This document shows, in pieces, positions 9,573 through 15,899 of a DNA stretch of 20,659 nucleotides. This DNA is from JAEZFI01 sp044508215 (GTDB lineage: Bacteria > Actinomycetota > Acidimicrobiia > Acidimicrobiales > Microtrichaceae). The notes beneath the pieces were generated by a model. It saw only the letters and a list, made by a program, of their open reading frames with translations, was not told the DNA's origin and did not search any database. The position numbers and the translations under genes are program-made. The stretch is from assembly GCA_044508215.1 (NCBI GenBank), contig JBIQID010000043.1, forward strand, positions 1 to 20,659, given 5' to 3'. Numbering within the stretch: the stretch's first letter is position 1; each line of letters begins with the position of its first letter.

Positions 9573-9706
9573 TGCATGGCCACTTCTTCGTGAAATGCGT
9601 TCAGCCTCCTTCTCTGAATGGGGAGGTGACTTCCTGAGAAGAAGAGTGCATGATCTGAAATGCCCATGGTTGGCATCGCGCCGACTCCGATGATGGAATG
9701 GACCAC

Positions 9707-10120
9707 ATGGCAGCAAAGACGAAGAAGCGGATGTCCGATGAGCACAAGGCTGCGCTTGCCGCCGGTCGCGCTATGGGGCGGTCGGTGAAGCGCTATCTCG
9801 AAGCGCTCGAGAGCAACCGACCGAAGCGTGGCCGCAAGCGCACCAAGGACAGCATCACCGCTCGCCTGGAAGCCATCGAGGAGGCGTTGACCACCGCCGA
9901 TGCGGTGAAGAGGGTGAACCTGATCCAGGAGCGCCTCGACCTCCAGGACGAGCTCGCGTCGATGGAGCAGGTCGTGGACATCAGCGAGCTCGAGGATGCA
10001 TTCGTCGAGGTGGCGAAGGCCTATTCGGAGTCGAAGGGCCTCAGCTACACGGCGTGGCGCGAGGCGGGTGTTCCCGCTGACGTGCTGCGGCGCGCCGGCA
10101 TCAGCCGCTCGGGCCGCTGA
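9707..10120 (+). CDS. Small basic coiled-coil protein with AT-hook-like motif, conserved hypothetical
   Basis: This is a 137-residue protein of unknown function. The first 48 residues are very basic (MAAKTKKRMSDEHKAAL..., KRGRKRTKDS at 40-49) with an RGR core like an AT-hook. Residues ~50-105 are predicted helical and coiled-coil-like (ARLEAIEEALTTAD..., QERLDLQDELASMEQ). The C terminus has SYTAWREAGVPADVLRRAGI, a short segment resembling the tail of nucleoid-type DNA-binding proteins. I infer a DNA- or RNA-associated role and recognise the type from other actinobacteria without a name. ATG at 9707 fits the usual MA-K-K beginning and has GGA 4 nt upstream; ATG at 9698 would add three residues. 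It lies on the strand opposite to the purine genes, between purL (divergent) and purQ (convergent). Confidence 0.8.
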   Translation: MAAKTKKRMSDEHKAALAAGRAMGRSVKRYLEALESNRPKRGRKRTKDSITARLEAIEEALTTADAVKRVNLIQERLDLQDELASMEQVVDISELEDAFVEVAKAYSESKGLSYTAWREAGVPADVLRRAGISRSGR

Positions 10121-10125
10121 ACCGA

Positions 10126-10166
10126 CGCTCGGCGCTGCCCGGATCGGGCGATCGAGGCGCCGAGCG
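10126..10166. terminator. Nested hairpin between convergent genes, bidirectional terminator candidate
   Basis: A perfect 10-bp stem (10126-10135 with 10157-10166) encloses a second stem, GCCCG 10137-10141 with CGGGC 10145-10149. It fills the 48-nt space between the plus-strand coiled-coil gene and the end of purQ. No T tract follows on either strand, which is common for GC-rich actinobacterial terminators. Confidence 0.65.
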
Positions 10167-10168
10167 GA

Positions 10169-10864
10169 TCAGCCGACGGCGGCGCCGGTGCGCACCCGCG
10201 CACCCGCCGCCGCGAGCAGCGAACCCAAGAGGATCACGCCGTCGGTCGACCCCAGGAGGTCGAGCGACGCGCGCTCGGGGTGCGGCATGAGCCCGACCAC
10301 GTTGCGGTCGGCGTTGCAGATCCCCGCGATGTCATCGGTGGATCCGTTCGGGTTCTCCACATACCGCAGCACGATCTGATCCCGTTCCTTCATCTCTTCG
10401 AGGGTGCGCTCATCGCACGTGAAGTTCCCCTCGAAGTGGTTGATCGGGATGCGCAACACCTCTCCGCCATCGCACAGGTTCGTGAGCGCGGAATCGGTCG
10501 ATTCGACCCTGAGCTCGGCCATCTCACAGCGGAACTTCAGGCCTGCGTTCTTCTGCAGCGCACCCGGCAGGAGACCGGCTTCTGTGAGGACCTGGAAGCC
10601 GTTGCAGATGCCGACGACGGGACCGCCGTCGGCGGCGAACCGGTTCACTGCGCCCATCACGGGCGAGAAGCGTGCGATCGCCCCGGGACGGAGGTAGTCG
10701 CCGTGAGCGAAGCCGCCCGGGACGACGACGGCGTCGACGCCGCCGAGGTCGTCGTCCTCGTGCCACAGGAGGGTGGTCTCGCCACCGAGCCGTTCCAGCG
10801 CCTCGGCCACGTCGAACTCGCAGTTCGACCCGGGGAAGCGGATGATGCCGATCTTCGCCGCCAT
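10169..10864 (-). CDS. purQ: FGAM synthase glutaminase subunit
   Basis: This is a 231-residue class I glutamine amidotransferase that hydrolyses glutamine and passes ammonia to PurL. Visible features are the start KIGIIRFPGSNCEFD, VVVPGGFAHGDYLRPGA (~46-62), the nucleophile Cys87 in GICNGFQ, and the His195/Glu197 pair in LMPHPERA, completing the triad. The length matches the family (~220-235). The ATG overlaps the purS stop by one base (TGATG), so translation is coupled. The gene ends next to a nested hairpin and faces a plus-strand gene, so the purC-S-Q transcript probably stops here and purL is expressed separately. Confidence 0.97.
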   Translation of the reverse strand: MAAKIGIIRFPGSNCEFDVAEALERLGGETTLLWHEDDDLGGVDAVVVPGGFAHGDYLRPGAIARFSPVMGAVNRFAADGGPVVGICNGFQVLTEAGLLPGALQKNAGLKFRCEMAELRVESTDSALTNLCDGGEVLRIPINHFEGNFTCDERTLEEMKERDQIVLRYVENPNGSTDDIAGICNADRNVVGLMPHPERASLDLLGSTDGVILLGSLLAAAGARVRTGAAVG

Positions 10865-11115
10865 CAGGCCGCCACCACCTCGATGCGGGCGTCTTCGATG
10901 ACGGGGTTGGTGAGGAAGCGCTTGCACATGTCCTCGACCTCGGCGCGAGCTGCCTGCTCGTCGTCGGCCTGGATCGTGAAGCGGATCGCCTTGCCCACCC
11001 GCACGTCCTCGATGCCGTCGAAGCCGAGGGCCGGGAGCGATCGTTCGATGGTCGCGCCCTGCGGGTCGGCCACCCCGGGCTTCAGCGTGACCTCCACGGA
11101 GACATCGAAGTTCAT
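10864..11115 (-). CDS. purS: FGAM synthase small subunit
   Basis: This is an 83-residue protein (MNFDVSVEVTLKPGVADPQG...). It matches the PurS family in length and in the KPGV-DPQG signature, in the ERSLPALGFDGIEDVRVGK core and in the C-terminal CKRFLTNPVIEDARIEV strand. PurS dimers bridge PurQ and PurL in the FGAM synthase complex. The stop overlaps the purQ ATG by one base. The start is 34 nt downstream of purC, with a GAGG about 9 nt before the ATG. Confidence 0.96.
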   Translation of the reverse strand: MNFDVSVEVTLKPGVADPQGATIERSLPALGFDGIEDVRVGKAIRFTIQADDEQAARAEVEDMCKRFLTNPVIEDARIEVVAA

Positions 11116-11149
11116 GGCCCCAGCCTCGCACACACTGCGGCCGGCTCCG

Positions 11150-12040
11150 TCACCCTGTGACACCCGGCCACTGCGAGAAGTCGCGGCCCGTGATCCGCTC
11201 GTACGCCTCGCGGTACCGGGCGCTCGTGGTGGCCACCACGTCGTCGGGGAGCGGCGGGGGCGGGGGCTGCTTGTCCCAGTCGAGCCCGTCGAGGTAGTCG
11301 CGCACCGGCTGCTTGTCGAAGCTCGGCGGCGTGGAGCCGGGCGCCCAGCGGTCGGACGGCCAGAAGCGTGACGAGTCCGGCGTGAGGACCTCGTCGGCCA
11401 GCACCAGCTCGCCGTCGACCAGACCCAGCTCGAACTTGGTGTCGGCGATGATGATGCCGCGGCGGGCGGCCAGCTCGGCGCCGCGGCGGTAGAGCTCGAG
11501 CGACACGTCACGGGCGCGCTCGGCCATCTCACGGCCCACCAGGTCCACCGCTGCGTCGAACGAGATGTTCTCGTCGTGGCCCTCGTCGGCCTTGGTCGAC
11601 GGGGTGAACACCGGCTCGGGGAGCTGGGAGGACTCGTGCAGCCCGTCCGGGAGCGGAGTGCCGTGCATGGTCCCCGACGTGCGGTACTCCTTCCACGCGG
11701 AACCGCTGAGGTAGCCGCGGACGATGCACTCGATCGGCAGCATCTCGGCCTCGTGGCAGAGCATGACGCGGCCGCGGAGGTCGTCGATGCTGTCGCCCGA
11801 TACGCCGTCGACGTCGTCGATGTCGGTCGAGATGAGGTGCGAGCCGACGGTGCCCGCGAACTGCTCGAACCAGAAGGCGCTGATCGCGGTGAGGACTCGC
11901 CCCTTGTCGGGGATCGGTTCGGCCATGACCACGTCGAACGCGCTCAAGCGGTCGGACGTGACCATCAGCAGCCGGCCCTCACCGGCGTCGTAGATGTCGC
12001 GGACCTTTCCGGAGTACCGGTGGGGCAGGTCGATCGGCAT
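11150..12040 (-). CDS. purC: SAICAR synthetase
   Basis: PurC ligates aspartate to CAIR with ATP, giving SAICAR. The 296-residue protein opens with the ATP-binding GKVRDIYDAGEGRLLMVTSDR. It contains the SAICAR signature region (IECIVRGYLSGSAWKEY) and the second signature area LVDGELVLADEVLTPDSSRFW, with TKADEGHDENIS between them. The length fits the ~290-300-residue branch. ATG at 12040 is preceded by GAGG about 5 nt upstream. It lies 65 nt after purB and 34 nt before purS, so these are probably one transcript. Confidence 0.97.
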   Translation of the reverse strand: MPIDLPHRYSGKVRDIYDAGEGRLLMVTSDRLSAFDVVMAEPIPDKGRVLTAISAFWFEQFAGTVGSHLISTDIDDVDGVSGDSIDDLRGRVMLCHEAEMLPIECIVRGYLSGSAWKEYRTSGTMHGTPLPDGLHESSQLPEPVFTPSTKADEGHDENISFDAAVDLVGREMAERARDVSLELYRRGAELAARRGIIIADTKFELGLVDGELVLADEVLTPDSSRFWPSDRWAPGSTPPSFDKQPVRDYLDGLDWDKQPPPPPLPDDVVATTSARYREAYERITGRDFSQWPGVTG

Positions 12041-12105
12041 GGTGCCTCGCTGTTCGGTTCGAGGGGTGGGACGGGATGGGCTGCCGGACGCTGGTCGACG
12101 AGCGC

Positions 12106-13536
12106 TCAGAGGATGGCGCCGGGATCGTACGCCGCTGCATCGGGGAGCCGTTCGGCGATACCCGCAACGGCGGCGATGAAGGCATCGGTCTGCGACGCGG
12201 CCGTGCCGGTGAAGGCGAGCGGGTCGTCCAGTACGCCTTCGAGGTCGGCGCGGTCGAGCGACAGGCGAGGGTCGGCCACCAGGCGGTCGACCAGGTCGTT
12301 GCGTGCCGAGCCGTGCTCACGCATGTCGAGCGCCACGGCCACCGCGTGCTCCTTGATCGCTTCGTGCGCCTGCTCGCGCCCGACACCCGCCTTCACCGCC
12401 GCCACGAGGATCTTCGTGGTGGCGAGGAACGGCAGGTAGCGCTGCAGCTCCGCGTCGATCACCGCCGGGTAGGCACCGAGGTCGTCGAGCACGGTCAGGA
12501 ACGTCTCGTACAACCCGTCGATGGCCAAGAACGCGTCCGGGAGCGCGATGCGCCGGACCACCGAGCACGACACGTCGCCCTCGTTCCACTGGTCGCCCGA
12601 CAACCCGGCGACCATCGTCTGGTAGCCCGTGAGCACGGTTGCGAAGCCGCAGATCCGCTCGCAGCTCCGGCTGTTCATCTTGTGCGGCATCGCCGAGCTG
12701 CCGACCTGGCCCGGCTGGAAGCCCTCGGTGGCCAGCTCGTGGCCGGCCATCAGCCGGAGGGTGGTGGCCAGGCTCGACGGGCCGGCGGCGGCCTGGACGA
12801 GCGCCGAGACCACGTCGAGGTCGAGGCTGCGCGGGTACACCTGGCCCACGTTGGTGAGGGTCTGCGCGAAGCCCAGGTGCCGGGCGACCTCGGCCTCGAG
12901 CTGCGCGACCGCCTCGGGCGAGCCGAGCAGGTCGAGCTGGTCCTGCTGCGTGCCGACCGGGCCCTTGATGCCACGGAGCGGCAGGCGGTCGATCAGCTCC
13001 TCCACCCGTCGGAGAGCGACCAGCAGCTCCTCGCCGGCGTTGGCGAACCGCTTGCCGAGGGTGGTGGTCTGCGCCGCCACGTTGTGGGTGCGGCCGGTGA
13101 GGGGCTGGGCCTGCCACTCCCCTGCCCTCCTGGCGAGGCGCACGAGCGCGGCCACCATCCGGTCGCGGACCAGCTCGAGGCCGCGGCGCACCTGCAGCTG
13201 CTCGACGTTCTCGGTGAGGTCGCGGCTGGTCATCCCCTTGTGGATGTGCTCGTGGTCGGCCAGCGCGCAGAACTCGTCGATCCGGGCCTTCACGTCGTGG
13301 CGGGTCACCCGCTCGCGCTCGGCGATGGACGCGAGGTCGACGCGGTCCTTCGCTGCCTCGTAGGCGGCGATCGCGCCATCGGGGATGTCGACGCCGAGGG
13401 ACCGCTGCGCCCGCATCACCGCGATCCACAGCTCGCGCTCGAGGCGCACCTTCGCCTCCGGCGACCAGATGCCGACCATCTCGGGGCTGGCGTAGCGCTC
13501 CGCCAGGACGTTGGGGACCACTTCGCCGTCGCTCAC
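12106..13536 (-). CDS. purB: Adenylosuccinate lyase
   Basis: This 476-residue lyase of the fumarase/aspartase superfamily acts twice in the pathway: SAICAR to AICAR plus fumarate, and adenylosuccinate to AMP plus fumarate. Visible features are RYASPEM near the N terminus, EHIHKGMTSRDLTEN (~96-110), LTGRTHNVAAQ (~147-156, His151), and the superfamily signature GSSAMPHKMN (279-288) with the mobile catalytic-loop serines. The GTG start gives the family N terminus (SDGEVVPNVLAERYASPEM) and lies 8 nt after TAGGGT; the ORF extends upstream, but the added residues are not family-like. It is the first gene of the purB-C-S-Q run and is divergent from the small zinc-finger gene. Confidence 0.96.
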   Translation of the reverse strand: MSDGEVVPNVLAERYASPEMVGIWSPEAKVRLERELWIAVMRAQRSLGVDIPDGAIAAYEAAKDRVDLASIAERERVTRHDVKARIDEFCALADHEHIHKGMTSRDLTENVEQLQVRRGLELVRDRMVAALVRLARRAGEWQAQPLTGRTHNVAAQTTTLGKRFANAGEELLVALRRVEELIDRLPLRGIKGPVGTQQDQLDLLGSPEAVAQLEAEVARHLGFAQTLTNVGQVYPRSLDLDVVSALVQAAAGPSSLATTLRLMAGHELATEGFQPGQVGSSAMPHKMNSRSCERICGFATVLTGYQTMVAGLSGDQWNEGDVSCSVVRRIALPDAFLAIDGLYETFLTVLDDLGAYPAVIDAELQRYLPFLATTKILVAAVKAGVGREQAHEAIKEHAVAVALDMREHGSARNDLVDRLVADPRLSLDRADLEGVLDDPLAFTGTAASQTDAFIAAVAGIAERLPDAAAYDPGAIL

Positions 13537-13544
13537 GGCCCGCG

Positions 13545-13550
13545 ACCCTA
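13545..13550 (-). promoter_or_regulatory. Candidate -10 element TAGGGT for leaderless purB
   Basis: TAGGGT is followed by CGCGGGCC and the GTG start, placing the mRNA 5' end about at the start codon. No Shine-Dalgarno sequence is visible. This supports the GTG choice for purB and a promoter inside the 106-nt divergent spacer. Confidence 0.5.
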
Positions 13551-13642
13551 TTGCGGCTGCAGCGCCTCGCTCTAGAGGGGGGCTCAAGGTGGGTGCGGGA
13601 TCGTGCCGATCATCCGTGGGTGGCCACTGGGGAGGTCAGTCC

Positions 13643-14091
13643 ATGAGCAGCGGGTGCACGAGACACCCCTCGTCGGTGTCGGCGGGCGCGTGCCGGCAGT
13701 GCGCCGGGAGCTTCTGCGAGGACTGCCTGGTCTTCCCGTTCGGAGAGGGACGCCCGCCGATGTGCATCGGATGCGCCCTGGCCTTCGCCGGTGTGCGCCC
13801 AGGCGCGGCCGGGCGGCCCGCCGAGGCGCCGGCGGGCCGGAAGCGGTTCGGACGGAAGCGCCCCGCCCCGCGGNNNNNNNNNNNNNNNNNNNNNNNNNNN
13901 NNNNNNNNNNNNNNNNNNNNNNNNNNNNNNNNNNNNNNNNNNNNNNNNNNNNNNNNNNNNNNNNNNNNNNNNNCGCCGAGGCGCCGGCGGGCCGGAAGCG
14001 GTTCGGACGGAAGCGCCCCGCCCCGCGGATCGAAGCACCGGCACGAGCGTCGGACTACGTCTTCGACCCGGACGAGCCCCTCTTCAGCTGA
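13643..14091 (+). CDS. Small B-box-type zinc-finger protein, split by a false assembly gap
   Basis: The N-terminal part (77 residues visible before the N run) has eight candidate metal ligands: Cys5, His8, Cys17, Cys20, Cys25, Cys28, Cys41 and Cys44, spaced as four CxxC/H pairs like a B-box binding two zincs. A basic linker (RKRFGRKRPAPR) and a C terminus ending DYVFDPDEPLFS follow. The 55 nt on either side of the N run are identical. Removing the N run and one copy restores a single 97-codon reading frame (13643-13873 joined to 14029-14091). With the gap left in, the two halves are in different frames. ATG has GGGAGG-like purines (GGGGAGG) 7 nt upstream. Function is unknown; B-boxes usually mediate protein contacts. 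The gene is divergent from purB and convergent with purE. Confidence 0.85.
13819..13873 (+). repeat. 55-nt duplicate, left copy at gap edge
   Basis: This is identical base for base to 13974-14028 and touches the N run. It is best read as the shared end of two contigs that were adjacent in the assembly graph. Confidence 0.9.
13874..13973. other. Assembly gap of 100 N, probably zero-length in reality
   Basis: Both flanks are the same 55-nt sequence, and deleting the N run plus one copy restores the reading frame. The N run therefore probably represents no missing DNA. Confidence 0.85.
13974..14028 (+). repeat. 55-nt duplicate, right copy at gap edge
   Basis: This is the second copy of the 55-nt contig-end overlap. 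It is in the correct frame for the real C terminus of the zinc-finger protein. Confidence 0.9.
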
Positions 14092-14097
14092 CTCCCC

Positions 14098-14143
14098 GAC
14101 GGACCGGGCCAGACCCGGTCAGGATCCTGACGGACCGGGCCAG
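14098..14143. terminator. Alternative-hairpin terminator between convergent zinc-finger gene and purE
   Basis: Two identical 15-nt direct copies (14098-14112 and 14129-14143) contain GACCGGG, and one CCCGGTC (14114-14120) lies between them. It can pair with the left copy (7-bp stem, 5-nt loop, 14102-14120) or the right copy (7-bp stem, 12-nt loop). A perfect 12-nt palindrome TCAGGATCCTGA overlaps at 14119-14130. The position, 7 nt after one stop codon and 8 nt before the other, suits a bidirectional terminator. There is no T tract. Confidence 0.6.
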
Positions 14144-14150
14144 CTCCGCC

Positions 14151-14606
14151 TCAGGCGCCGGACATCTCCTCGCGGTGGGCCTCGAGCTGCTTCGCCACCT
14201 CCGCGTCGGCCACCGCGATGATCTGCGCCGCCAGCAGCGCTGCGTTCATCGAGCCGTTCACGGCCACGGTCGCCACCGGGATGCCGCGGGGCATCTGGAC
14301 CGTGGAGTAGAGGGCGTCCACACCGTCGAGGGCGCCACCGGAGAGCGGCACGCCGATGACGGGCAGCGTGGTGTTCGCAGCAACGGCACCCGCGAGGTGG
14401 GCGGCCATCCCAGCGCCGCAGATGATCGCCGAGTAGCCCTCAGCGCGTGCCGAGCGGGTGAACTCGGCGACCTTCGCCGGGGTCCGGTGCGCCGACATGA
14501 CCCGCACGTCGGCCTCGATGCCGAAGCGCTCGAGGGTCTCCTTCGCCGGGGTCATCTTGTCCATGTCGTTGGGCGAACCCATGAGGACGGCGACCTTGTG
14601 TGTCAT
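14151..14606 (-). CDS. purE: 5-(carboxyamino)imidazole ribonucleotide mutase / AIR carboxylase
   Basis: This 151-residue protein is the size of stand-alone bacterial PurE. It has the phosphate-binding start VAVLMGSPNDMDKM, the catalytic His40 in MSAHRTP, ICGAGMAAHLAG, GVPLSGGALDGVDAL and the signature YSTVQMPRGIPVATV. In most bacteria PurE isomerises the N5-CAIR made by PurK. No purK is in the window, so either it lies elsewhere or this PurE carboxylates AIR directly. The class cannot be settled by eye; the GAGMAAHLAG variant differs from the GAGGAAHLPG of E. coli. Its ATG overlaps the purD stop (ATGA), so it is translationally coupled and the purD-purE pair ends at the terminator hairpins. 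Confidence 0.95.
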   Translation of the reverse strand: MTHKVAVLMGSPNDMDKMTPAKETLERFGIEADVRVMSAHRTPAKVAEFTRSARAEGYSAIICGAGMAAHLAGAVAANTTLPVIGVPLSGGALDGVDALYSTVQMPRGIPVATVAVNGSMNAALLAAQIIAVADAEVAKQLEAHREEMSGA

Positions 14607-15835
14607 GACTGCTCCTGTGCGGCTGCTCGTTGGGCGATGTCGGTCCGGTGCTGCATGCCCGGCCAGCTGATGAGGTCAACCCCCGCGTACGCACGTTCCC
14701 TGGCGACGGCGATGGTCGGGCCCCGGCCGGTCACGTTCAACACTCGGCCTCCGGCGGTGACGAGGCGGCCTGCGTCGTCGCGCCCGACTCCGGCGCAGTA
14801 GACGTCGACGCCGTCGAGCGCGGACGCCGCGTCGATGCCGTCGATCGGGTCGCCGGTGCGCGGCGACGAGGGGTAGCCCTCGGACGCCAGGACCACGGTG
14901 ACCTGGGCCTCGTCGGTGAAGCGAGGCTCGCTGCGGATCCGCCCCTCGGCGGCCTCGGCCAGCAGCTGGGCGAGGTCGGATGCGAGGCGGGGGACGACGA
15001 CCTGGCACTCGGGATCGCCGAAGCGGACGTTGTACTCGAGGATCTTCGGACCGGCAGCGGTCAGCATGAGCCCGGCGTAGAGCACGCCCCGGTAGTCGAT
15101 GCCACGAGCGCGGAGCGCCGCGAGGGTCGGTTCGACGAAGAGGTCCATCACCTCGTCGACGACCTCGGCGGGAGCCACCGGCACCGGCGAGTAGGCGCCC
15201 ATCCCGCCCGTGTTGGGGCCCTCGTCGCGGTCGGCCAGCCGCTTGAAGTCCTGGGCGGGAGCGAGCGGGACCGCGCGGGAACCGTCGCAGACCGCGAGCA
15301 GGGACAGCTCGGGCCCGACGAGGCCTTCCTCGATCACGAGGGTGCGGCCGGCGTCACCGAACGCGGTGCCCGCGAGGTAGTCGCCGACGGCGTTGCGCGC
15401 CTCGCTGAGCGAGTCGGTGACGACGACCCCCTTGCCGGCGGCCAGGCCGTCGGTCTTCACGACGTACGGCGGGGCCATGCGGTCGAGCATCGCCAGCGCC
15501 GGCTCCTCCGTGGTGAAGGTGCCGTACTCGGCGGTGGGGACCCGCGCCTCGGCGAGGAGGTCCTTCATCCAGGCCTTCGAGCCCTCGAGGCGGGCGCCGT
15601 CGGCGCCGGGGCCGAACACGAGGCGGCCCTGGGCGCGGAGCCGGTCGGCGAGCCCTTCGACCAGCGGCTGCTCGGGGCCGATCACGTAGAGGTCGGCGTC
15701 GATCTCCTCGGGCGGTTCGGGCGTCGAGCCGGGGATGCCGGGGTTCCCCTTGCTCACCACCACCTCCGCGGAGCGCGCCAGGGTCGCCGCGAGCGCGTGC
15801 TCTCGACCGCCCGACCCGACCACGCAGACCCGCAT
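14603..15835 (-). CDS. purD: Phosphoribosylamine-glycine ligase (GAR synthetase)
   Basis: PurD is an ATP-grasp enzyme joining glycine to phosphoribosylamine, step 2 of purine synthesis. The 410-residue protein starts MRVCVVGSGGREHALA (N-domain phosphate loop). It has IGPEQPLVEGLADRL, KTDGLAAGKGVVV, the GPNTGGMGAYSP segment and the metal/ATP site LEYNVRFGDPE, all in the usual order. The length is slightly below the common 420-430. ATG is fixed by the conserved N terminus. It follows 8 nt after TAGAAA with no ribosome binding site, a weaker version of the leaderless pattern at purL and purB. It starts 64 nt after purA, so it may also be read from purA. Confidence 0.97.
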   Translation of the reverse strand: MRVCVVGSGGREHALAATLARSAEVVVSKGNPGIPGSTPEPPEEIDADLYVIGPEQPLVEGLADRLRAQGRLVFGPGADGARLEGSKAWMKDLLAEARVPTAEYGTFTTEEPALAMLDRMAPPYVVKTDGLAAGKGVVVTDSLSEARNAVGDYLAGTAFGDAGRTLVIEEGLVGPELSLLAVCDGSRAVPLAPAQDFKRLADRDEGPNTGGMGAYSPVPVAPAEVVDEVMDLFVEPTLAALRARGIDYRGVLYAGLMLTAAGPKILEYNVRFGDPECQVVVPRLASDLAQLLAEAAEGRIRSEPRFTDEAQVTVVLASEGYPSSPRTGDPIDGIDAASALDGVDVYCAGVGRDDAGRLVTAGGRVLNVTGRGPTIAVARERAYAGVDLISWPGMQHRTDIAQRAAAQEQS

Positions 15836-15843
15836 GGGGTCAG

Positions 15844-15849
15844 TTTCTA
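15844..15849 (-). promoter_or_regulatory. Weak candidate -10 (TAGAAA) upstream of purD
   Basis: TAGAAA is followed by CTGACCCC and ATG, the same geometry as the purB and purL sites, but the last base of the hexamer is A where T is expected. Confidence 0.25.
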
Positions 15850-15899
15850 GCGGACGGCCCGCCCGCCTCCCTCAGCGAGAGCCGGCCGCCGGCCCGGCC

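Noticed and set aside
4527..9593. A very long plus-strand open frame (about 1,690 codons) opposite purL, the secreted gene and part of purF
   Set aside because: It is the antisense shadow of GC-rich coding DNA: rich in Arg, Gly, His and Pro, with no recognisable domain, and it crosses an N run. The minus-strand genes are clearly real.
13819..14028. The paired 55-nt sequence as a genuine tandem repeat or minisatellite
   Set aside because: Both copies abut the N run exactly and collapse restores the reading frame, so an assembly overlap explains it better.
13511..14221. A plus-strand frame of about 236 codons running through the gap past the zinc-finger gene
   Set aside because: After the gap it is in the wrong frame because of the false 100-N insertion; collapsing the 55-nt overlap ends the protein at 14091.
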